Positions 33,302-39,155 of a DNA stretch of 39,155 nucleotides are shown here, piece after piece. The translations under genes and the position numbers were made by a program. The stretch's first letter is position 1. Every line of letters begins with the position of its first letter. The DNA comes from an uncultured Alphaproteobacteria bacterium. Lineage in GTDB: Bacteria; Pseudomonadota; Alphaproteobacteria; Puniceispirillales; Puniceispirillaceae. The notes beneath the pieces are model-generated. The model saw nothing but the letters and a program-made list of their open reading frames with translations, did no database searches and was not told the DNA's origin. The stretch is from positions 1-39,155 of the forward strand of contig CAJYBL010000001.1 in the NCBI GenBank assembly GCA_913064995.1. Direction: 5' to 3'.

Positions 33302-33743
33302 TTAGGTTAGCGCGCGCACTGCTGCTGCCGCTAGCTTGTCGCATAGCTCGCCGATCTGGTCGTCGGAGATGATAAAAGGTGGCGCAATCAGCACATGATC
33401 GCCGCGGCGCCCATCTATGGTACCGCCCATTGGATAGCAGATTTGCCCCGCATCGAACGCCGCCGCCTTGAAGCGTTTGTGGCGTGCCTCCTCAGGTGCG
33501 AACGGCAAATTCAGCCTCACTTTCACCTTCTCGCATTTCGCGATAGGCATAGCAGGGAGCAATGTGACTGCTCTCGACAAGGATCGCATCATACATCTGA
33601 TGTCGCCAAGCGTTACCACCAGCAGCCAAGGCGCCAAGCGTGTTGCCGTGATAGCTCTGGCGTCTTGCGATGATGTAGCATCCCTCGCCACGAACGGCGA
33701 CGGGGTAGCTGGCCTTCATGCTTCTGGGAAAAACATTTGACAT
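33302..33743 (-). pseudogene. Class III aminotransferase remnant with internal deletions
   Basis: From ATG 33743 the frame starts with the typical N-terminus (SNVFPRSMKASYPVAVRGEG) and then jumps directly, after CYI, into the mid-protein IARRQSYHGNTLGALA segment, and runs to 33492, where it stops. In another frame (from about 33512 to 33302) the C-terminus follows: FAPEEARHKRFKAAAFDAG, then QICYPMGGTIDGRRGDHVL and IAPPFIISDDQIGELCDKL. Full-length members are about 430-460 residues, so most of the first third and the lysine-bearing PLP segment are gone, with a frameshift at the second junction. The gene is non-functional. Confidence 0.85.
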
Positions 33744-33869
33744 CTGATTACCTATGAAGTTGTTTCGGTTGGCAGTGTTTTATCAGGCGTGGGCTGGCGC
33801 ATGCGGGTTTTTGCGGTTTATCTTGGATTGGCATTTGTCGGGTCAAGCATCGCTGGGGTGCTCTGGTAG
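33741..33869 (+). other. Orphan hydrophobic reading frame, possible membrane-protein tail
   Basis: After a TGA at 33738, a frame with no start codon near its beginning reads HLITYEVVSVGSVLSGVGWR and then MRVFAVYLGLAFVGSSIAGV, and ends at TAG 33867. The single helix followed by a short tail looks like the C-terminus of a transporter, left beside the aminotransferase remnant. It could also be chance; there is no homologue claim. Confidence 0.25.
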
Positions 33870-33894
33870 ATGCTGAATTAAAGGGTGATCATCT

Positions 33895-34827
33895 ATGTTG
33901 ACAACAATATCGGGTCAAAGGCTCAGCAAATTCTGCTTTGGCACCATGCAATTTGGACAGGGAACTGATCGCAACCAATCACAAGCGATCTATGCACAGT
34001 GCAGGCATGCTGGGATAAATCATTTTGACACGGCGCATGCCTATACCAAGGGACTGTCTGAGACATGGCTTGGAGAGTTTTTAAAAAACGAGAGAGATAA
34101 TGTTTTTATTTCCAGTAAAGTTGGATACACAGGTGGTAGCGAACCAGAAAATTTGTCAAAACAACTTGAAGAGAGTCTAAGTCGTTTAGGCCAAGATAGG
34201 GTCGATATATTGTACCTTCACAGGTTTGACCCAGACACACCGCTTGAAAAAACACTAAACTGGTTTGCGGAGCAAATCGAAAAACGGCGCATTCGTTACA
34301 TTGGCGTCTCTAATTTTGCCGCGTGGCAAGTCACCAAAGCGCAATTCATTGGGCAACAATTTGGTGTTCACATATCAGCCGCGCAACCAATGTATAGTCT
34401 GGTCAAACGGCAAGCCGAGGTAGAGATATTCCCGGCCTGTGATGATTTTGATATCGAATGTTTCTCCTATTCGCCACTCGGTGCTGGCCTCTTGACTGGC
34501 AAATATGAATCAAAAGGTATTAAAGGACGGCTTGCCGAAGATGCCCGTTATGCCAAAAGATATGGCGCTTTTGAGATGCATGCCAGCGCAAAAGCTTTAT
34601 ATGAAATTAGCAAACGATATAATGTTTCATCCGCCACTCTGGCTGTTGCTTGGGTCTTAATGTCACCATATCGCACCACTCCAATCATCTCGGGTAGAAC
34701 AAGTGAACAACTGTCCCCAGTACTCGATGCACTTGATTTTGATATGGCAGAGAACTTATTCGCTGAAATTAATGAAATTTCAGCCAAGCCAGCACCAGCA
34801 ACAGATCGATTGGAAGAACAAGCGTAG
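33895..34827 (+). CDS. Aldo/keto reductase
   Basis: 310 residues with the complete AKR tetrad: Asp45, Tyr50, Lys75 and His109 (FDTAHAY, SSKVG, LYLHRFD). The NADPH-binding C-terminal segment (ISGRTSEQL, residue about 265-275) is present. The enzyme should reduce aldehydes or ketones with NADPH, and resembles the general stress/YajO-type group. AAGGGTGA lies about ten bases before ATG 33895. It is the first intact gene after the degenerate stretch and 285 bases before phnC, on the same strand. No link to phosphonate use is evident. Confidence 0.9.
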   Translation: MLTTISGQRLSKFCFGTMQFGQGTDRNQSQAIYAQCRHAGINHFDTAHAYTKGLSETWLGEFLKNERDNVFISSKVGYTGGSEPENLSKQLEESLSRLGQDRVDILYLHRFDPDTPLEKTLNWFAEQIEKRRIRYIGVSNFAAWQVTKAQFIGQQFGVHISAAQPMYSLVKRQAEVEIFPACDDFDIECFSYSPLGAGLLTGKYESKGIKGRLAEDARYAKRYGAFEMHASAKALYEISKRYNVSSATLAVAWVLMSPYRTTPIISGRTSEQLSPVLDALDFDMAENLFAEINEISAKPAPATDRLEEQA

Positions 34828-34882
34828 CTGTCTCTTTTTTACCCTATCATTAGATGCAACTTGAAAAGTATATCTTCACAGT

Positions 34883-35032
34883 TTGGATAGTCAAAAGACC
34901 AATGATGAGTCCATTTTTTTGGCACAGGTAAACAATGATAGTGATTACGCAAATCATTATCTTGTTGAGCGTCTCGAAAGAATCGTCAAAACAATAGGTT
35001 CAGACAAACAGCTTCAAGTTTGTATTAAATAA
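34883..35032 (+). CDS. Possible small hypothetical protein (doubtful)
   Basis: The 285-base gap between the aldo/keto reductase and phnC contains a 49-codon frame from TTG 34883 with normal-looking polar composition (LDSQKTNDESIFLAQVNNDS, then NHYLVERLERIVKTIGSD). There is no ribosome-binding site and the frame is blocked upstream, so it may be a gene remnant. No Pho box (paired CTGTCAT repeats) was seen in the gap. Confidence 0.25.
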   Translation: MDSQKTNDESIFLAQVNNDSDYANHYLVERLERIVKTIGSDKQLQVCIK

Positions 35033-35112
35033 ATTAAACAAAAAGACAAATATCCACAAAGTAAGTGAAACATTCTCCGTAGATTTTACTGTTCTTAAGA
35101 GGAGATTGTACC

Positions 35113-35916
35113 GTGCTTGATATCAGAAATGTTACAAAACGTTTTGGCGACGTTGTCGCCGTGAGAGATGTTTCGTTCTCTATAAAAAAGCCACAGATGG
35201 TTGGCATCATCGGGCGCTCTGGTGCAGGCAAATCAACTCTCCTTCGAGTTATTAATCGGCTGGAGCGAGCCACATCTGGAGAAGTTTTTTTCTCGGGCAA
35301 TGATGTCCTATCTCTTGAGGGTCGGGCTAAATCCGAATGGCAAAAAAACTGTGCCATGATTTTCCAACAGTTCAACCTCGTACCCAGGTTAGACGTTTTA
35401 ACCAACGTGATTCTGGGCCGTTCTTTTGAACACAGTTTCATCCGCTCAATGCTAAAATTATACCCGGCTGAAGAGCGGTATCAGGCTCTTGCTACTTTGG
35501 ACCGCTTTGGACTGGCCGAGATTGCATTGCAAAGGGCTGAGAGCCTGTCAGGCGGTCAGCAACAACGGGTTGCAATTTGTCGTGCGATGATGCAGACCCC
35601 AAAACTTATTCTTGCCGATGAGCCTATTGCATCTCTTGATCCGCTCAATGCTCGTCTCGCCATGGAAGCTTTGAAGCGGATACAAGTAGAAGAAAAAATC
35701 ACAGTCATTTGCAATCTTCACACTTTGGATACTGCAAAGCACTACTGTTCCCGCATCATTGGTATGCAAAATGGCGACATCGTGTTTGACGGAACGCCGA
35801 AGTCTCTCACAGATAAAAAAGCCCGCGAAATTTATGGTGCTGAAGCTGACGAAGCGTTCGAGGCCTCGGTGACATCAACAGCATTGGGGTCTGCCCCAAT
35901 CAAGGCAGCAAGCTGA
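35113..35916 (+). CDS. phnC: Phosphonate ABC transporter ATP-binding protein
   Basis: 267 residues from GTG 35113, with AGGAGA eight bases upstream. Walker A GRSGAGKST (34-42), Q-loop Gln85, signature LSGGQQQR (145-152), Walker B LILADEP (165-171) and LDP. The insertion LGRSFEHSFIRSMLKLYP and the short distance from Walker A to the signature follow the PhnC pattern. It powers phosphonate (or phosphite) import through the two PhnE subunits. First gene of phnC-phnD-phnE1-phnE2; 41 bases separate it from phnD. The C-terminal alanine-rich tail is ordinary. Confidence 0.93.
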   Translation: MLDIRNVTKRFGDVVAVRDVSFSIKKPQMVGIIGRSGAGKSTLLRVINRLERATSGEVFFSGNDVLSLEGRAKSEWQKNCAMIFQQFNLVPRLDVLTNVILGRSFEHSFIRSMLKLYPAEERYQALATLDRFGLAEIALQRAESLSGGQQQRVAICRAMMQTPKLILADEPIASLDPLNARLAMEALKRIQVEEKITVICNLHTLDTAKHYCSRIIGMQNGDIVFDGTPKSLTDKKAREIYGAEADEAFEASVTSTALGSAPIKAAS

Positions 35917-35957
35917 CGCGCCTTGTCATTTCCCTCGGTTTAAATTTGGAGCAACAA

Positions 35958-36920
35958 ATGATCAATATTGTAAAATCAGCGCTCGCGGTTGCAGTGGGCA
36001 TAGCGGCGCTAAGCACTAATGCTTTTGCTGTCAATTACGATGGTCCAAGTATGGATTTTAGCACTGTTCGGCCAGACTTCAGAGTAGGGTTTCTTGGAGA
36101 TGAAGCAGCGCAAGACATTCTTACCCGAAACGCATGCTTGAAGGACTATGTCGAGGCTGCTTACAACGTCCCGGCAAAAATGTTCACCTTCAAGGATTAT
36201 GCAGGCACGATGGAATCAATGCTTGGTGGCAACCTCGATTACGCTTGGTTTGGCGCATCTGGATATGCAGGTATTTACCTCGAGGATCCGAATGCTGCGG
36301 TGCCGGTCTTAACACGCATGCAGCCTACTGGTGATACCGGTTATTATTCGGTGATGGTCGCTCGTAAAGACTCTGGCATTTCATCTTTGGAAGATATGAA
36401 AGGTAAGCATCTCGGTTTTGCTGACCCGAATTCAACTTCAGGATATCTTATCCCGTCAGTTGAGCTGCCAGAACTCTACGATGTAAAAATTGACGACTAT
36501 TTTAGTAAGACTTCATTTAACGGTGGTCATGAAAACAATGTACTTGCTGTCCTGAATGGCGATGTTGATGCCGGAGTTACATGGGTATCTGGTGTTGGCG
36601 AATGGGATGAAGGGTACACATCTGGCAATCTTCGCAAGATGGTAGACAAAGGCATCCTCAATATGGATGACATAACTCAGATTTGGTCATCAAAGTTGAT
36701 CCCAAATGGTCCTATCGTAATGCCGAAAGATGATGCATACGCAAAAGCTCGTGAAGTTATGGTAGGCATGAAGCAGTGGATCCTTAAAAACGATCCTAAA
36801 TGCAGTGAGGATGTTGCCAACGGTATTGTCAAAGCATGGGTGCCTGTTGACCATTCTTTCTACGAAGTGGTTGTCAAGGCGCGTAAGGCTAAAATCGAAG
36901 CGAAGAAAAAATCAAACTAA
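35958..36920 (+). CDS. phnD: Phosphonate-binding periplasmic protein
   Basis: 320 residues from ATG 35958, with GGAG six bases upstream; TTG 35946 lies before that site. Signal peptide to about residue 22 (AALSTNAFA). The mature protein has the PhnD ligand regions: FGASGYAGIYLED, SGISSLEDMKGKHLGFADP with NSTSGYLIP (phosphonate-loop S-T-S-G), and VLNGDVDAGVTWVSG. It captures phosphonates such as 2-aminoethylphosphonate, or phosphate analogues, for import. A hairpin follows the gene. No C-P lyase gene is within the window, so the downstream fate of the substrate is not visible. Confidence 0.93.
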   Translation: MINIVKSALAVAVGIAALSTNAFAVNYDGPSMDFSTVRPDFRVGFLGDEAAQDILTRNACLKDYVEAAYNVPAKMFTFKDYAGTMESMLGGNLDYAWFGASGYAGIYLEDPNAAVPVLTRMQPTGDTGYYSVMVARKDSGISSLEDMKGKHLGFADPNSTSGYLIPSVELPELYDVKIDDYFSKTSFNGGHENNVLAVLNGDVDAGVTWVSGVGEWDEGYTSGNLRKMVDKGILNMDDITQIWSSKLIPNGPIVMPKDDAYAKAREVMVGMKQWILKNDPKCSEDVANGIVKAWVPVDHSFYEVVVKARKAKIEAKKKSN

Positions 36921-36931
36921 AACAGATATTT

Positions 36932-36955
36932 GGGCGAGTTTTATGGCTCGCCCAT
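36932..36955 (+). terminator. Hairpin between phnD and phnE1, attenuator-like
   Basis: TGGGCGAG (36932-36939) pairs perfectly with CTCGCCCA (36948-36955) around an 8-base loop, followed by TTTAAAATTG, a short U-tract. It lies 11 bases after the phnD stop and 21 bases before the phnE1 start, so it is inside the operon. Confidence 0.55.
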
Positions 36956-36976
36956 TTAAAATTGGGCGCATAGAAA

Positions 36977-37888
36977 ATGACACAACTTCCTGACAATATA
37001 ACGTTAATCGAGGATCAGCTCAGAGCTTTACAACGAACCCGTGCGGTTTACTCACTAGTTAGTATCTTGGTTATTGCGCTCACAATTTTTACCGGTGTGT
37101 CGGTCGCAAATAATTACAACGCGGGCTCTTTTGCGAACGGGATTGATAATTTTTTTGACTATCCGTTCGATTTAATTTCAGAAGCATGGGACGCTGGGTG
37201 GCGTTGGTTCCCGTTGATCATTGATTACACCCCCGATTTGTTAAATACGCTTAATATGGCCGTTTTTTCTACTGGTCTTGGTTTTATTTTTGCTTTGATT
37301 TTAAGTTTTTTTGCCGCGAAAAACACCGCTCCAAATGAGAGGGTTCGCCAGATAGTGCGGCGTTTTCTTGATTTATGCAGATCATTTCCTGAACTGGTGA
37401 TCGCGATGATTTTTTTATACATCATGGGCAAATCTCTGCTCCCTGCGATTTTGGCCATAACAATTCACTCGACCGGTTCGCTTGGAAAACTTTTCTCTGA
37501 GGCAATTGAGAATGCTGATAAAAAACCTGTTGAAGGCTTGCAGTCTTTGGGCGCGAACTGGTTTATTCGCGTTCGCCATGGGGTATTAACCCAAGTTTTG
37601 CCTATAATATTATCGTATACACTTCTGCGGGTAGAAATTAACGTTCGGGCTTCCACTATACTTGGCTTTGTGGGCGCCGGGGGTATTGGCGAGGCTTTGT
37701 CGACGAACATCCAGTGGCGTTATGGTGATGAAGTGGTTGCAATCATGGTGATGTTGGTAGCAACGATAATTTGTCTTGATTACTTATCTCAATACATTAG
37801 GGGCAAAATGATTGGTGGCCAAACTGCTACTAGCGGGCATGACAGATTTGCGTTGAGAATTAATTTCATGAAGAGGTTTAGACAATGA
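36977..37888 (+). CDS. phnE: Phosphonate ABC transporter permease, first copy
   Basis: 303 residues. About six membrane helices are predicted, the first at 23-45. The EAA-loop motif typical of PhnE is FSEAIENADKKPVEGLQSLGAN (around residues 173-194), followed by PIILSYTLLRVEINVRASTILG and FVGAGGIGEAL. With PhnE2 it forms the heterodimeric channel. It has only a weak ribosome-binding site and lies 56 bases after phnD. Its TGA overlaps the ATG of phnE2 (ATGA at 37885), indicating translational coupling. Confidence 0.92.
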   Translation: MTQLPDNITLIEDQLRALQRTRAVYSLVSILVIALTIFTGVSVANNYNAGSFANGIDNFFDYPFDLISEAWDAGWRWFPLIIDYTPDLLNTLNMAVFSTGLGFIFALILSFFAAKNTAPNERVRQIVRRFLDLCRSFPELVIAMIFLYIMGKSLLPAILAITIHSTGSLGKLFSEAIENADKKPVEGLQSLGANWFIRVRHGVLTQVLPIILSYTLLRVEINVRASTILGFVGAGGIGEALSTNIQWRYGDEVVAIMVMLVATIICLDYLSQYIRGKMIGGQTATSGHDRFALRINFMKRFRQ

Positions 37889-39155
37889 GCGCAGTATATC
37901 CACTGAGCCCAACGTGGAATGATTCTATCCGCAAAGTTGAAGACAGTAGCCGTAAACTGCGGATCAGGACCGCAGCAGCATTTCTATTGATATTCTCTTA
38001 CCTCGCGGTGACATGTTTTCAGTTTGAGTTTGTAAATAGTTTCAGCCGGTGGAACTCTGAAAGAGGTATGCTGTTCGTTTTGGACTCCTATGCCAACAAA
38101 GATCATATTTCTATGAAGTGGGACGCACCTGAGGAGGTCTCGGTTAAATTCGAGGGTGGTTGGAGATACGATTATTTCAATCCTGACCATAGTTTCGGCG
38201 GTAAAATTAGTCCTCCGGAATGGTTTTCACAAGACTCAAAGACGAAAAGAAGCTTTGTAGCCTTCAACAACGGCGGCACCATGGTTGTCGGTCCAGACGC
38301 AGCAAAGCTAATCAACTGGCCCGGCCTTGATGAGGACCTTGCGTTTCGGCGAAATGCAGATGGCACACCTTATGTCGTTGGCTATGAAAATCGTCCTGAG
38401 GACTTGCCCGCTTGGGTTCGCGTGACATCAAACAAAATTGAAGTTCGGCCATCCCTTTATGAGAGGATGCAGGTTTATAAAAAGAAGGTTGAAATCCATC
38501 GATATTCCCTCGGGTGGAAATATTTCTTCTTTGATTTTGATAGTCCTTTGAGGGATTACTCAATTTGGTCTGCAATTTCATTGATAGCAAATGGGGATCG
38601 TCTAGTCCCTGATAAGAGCAATTTTTCGCTGGTTCTTTCAGAAATCACTCAAAATGAGATTTGGATGCACGGGGTGGTCTATTTTGCTTTACTTGAAACG
38701 ATAGTAATGGCGCTTCTAGGCACAATGTTGGCATCAATTGTTTGTTTGCCACTAGCGTTTCTTGCTGCAAGAAACGTTACGCCCTTGCAATCAATTCGTT
38801 TCTTTTTGCGCAGGCTCTTTGATTTTTTACGCGGTATTGACATGCTGATATGGAGTTTAATTTTCCTTCGCGCTTTTGGACCCGGTGTCTTCACCGGCAT
38901 TTTTGCCATTGCTTTTACCGATACGGGTACGCTTGGCAAACTGATGTCTGAAGCGGTAGAAAACGCGGACAAAAAGCAAACAGAAGGCATCGCCGCTACG
39001 GGCGCCAGCCGTTCACAGCAGCATCGTTTTGGCGTATTGCCGCAAATATTGCCTGTGTTTATCTCAACATCGCTATTCACACTGGAGTCGAACACGCGCA
39101 GTGCAATTATTATTGGTGCGATGGGAGCAGGGGGCATTGGCTTGCAATTTCTCGG
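37885..39155 (+). CDS. phnE: Phosphonate ABC transporter permease, second copy with large soluble insertion (partial)
   Basis: The frame from ATG 37885 is open to the window end (423 codons), so the C-terminus is missing. Residues about 27-46 form the first helix. A soluble stretch of about 200 residues follows (about 50-257), presumably periplasmic, with no recognised domain. Then come several helices of the ordinary permease core (from MHGVVYFALLETIVMALLGT), with the EAA-type MSEAVENADKKQTEGIAATG and GAMGAGGIGLQF at the edge. The long insert distinguishes it from PhnE1. It pairs with PhnE1, whose stop codon overlaps this start. Confidence 0.9.
   Translation, partial: MSAVYPLSPTWNDSIRKVEDSSRKLRIRTAAAFLLIFSYLAVTCFQFEFVNSFSRWNSERGMLFVLDSYANKDHISMKWDAPEEVSVKFEGGWRYDYFNPDHSFGGKISPPEWFSQDSKTKRSFVAFNNGGTMVVGPDAAKLINWPGLDEDLAFRRNADGTPYVVGYENRPEDLPAWVRVTSNKIEVRPSLYERMQVYKKKVEIHRYSLGWKYFFFDFDSPLRDYSIWSAISLIANGDRLVPDKSNFSLVLSEITQNEIWMHGVVYFALLETIVMALLGTMLASIVCLPLAFLAARNVTPLQSIRFFLRRLFDFLRGIDMLIWSLIFLRAFGPGVFTGIFAIAFTDTGTLGKLMSEAVENADKKQTEGIAATGASRSQQHRFGVLPQILPVFISTSLFTLESNTRSAIIIGAMGAGGIGLQFL

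Noticed and set aside
34828..35112. Pho box ahead of phnC
   Set aside because: No pair of CTGTCAT-type repeats at 11-base spacing was found in the gap.
1..39155. CRISPR arrays, insertion sequences, phage genes, rRNA operons
   Set aside because: No regularly spaced repeats, transposase or integrase frames, or rRNA-like stretches were seen.

Overview
The window looks like a chromosomal piece of a marine-type alphaproteobacterium of moderate G+C. The mix of two tripartite tricarboxylate transporter (TTT) loci, a tungstate ABC transporter, a CaiB/BaiF CoA-transferase, a DUF3604 protein and phosphonate uptake genes would suit a SAR116-like lineage. That placement is inference from gene content; there is no rRNA gene or complete tRNA to confirm it.

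Layout: 1-3.8 kb holds the start of a Gfo/Idh/MocA oxidoreductase and a run of small exported, membrane or HNH proteins, some doubtful. 3.8-7.0 kb is a leftward three-gene unit: a membrane-anchored spermidine-synthase-like protein, a solute-binding-type protein without a signal peptide, and a short-chain dehydrogenase. 7.2-10.3 kb is a convergent pair, an unusually arranged CoA-transferase and a ThDP enzyme. 10.4-13.7 kb is TTT locus 1 (tctC-tctB-tctA, leftward), with a strong hairpin after the binding-protein gene. 13.9-18.2 kb has a quinone oxidoreductase, tupBCA and a 3-hydroxyisobutyrate-dehydrogenase-type enzyme. 18.4-22.8 kb pairs a PrpF-type isomerase with TTT locus 2 across a shared hairpin. 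23-29.5 kb is catabolic: aspartate dehydrogenase, FAH-family protein, two cupins (one a ureidoglycine aminohydrolase), a PEP-mutase/isocitrate-lyase-family protein, a YghU-type GST and an MFS transporter. 29.7-33.1 kb is DUF3604 plus an enolase-superfamily enzyme.

From 33.1 to 33.9 kb the sequence is degenerate. It contains the 3' half of an elongator tRNA-Met, an aminotransferase gene with large internal deletions, and an orphan hydrophobic reading frame. After this scar come an aldo/keto reductase and phnC-phnD-phnE1-phnE2 (the last cut by the window edge). The scar may mark the edge of an integrated or deleted element.

Taken together the region is a scavenging and carboxylic-acid catabolism neighbourhood: several high-affinity uptake systems (carboxylates twice, tungstate, phosphonate) interleaved with enzymes for C4-C6 keto and dicarboxylic acids. 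No phage, CRISPR, toxin or insertion-sequence gene was recognised. No single novel system is proven. The best leads are the tRNA-Met scar, the permuted CoA-transferase, the hairpins following binding-protein genes, and the DUF3604/enolase pair.
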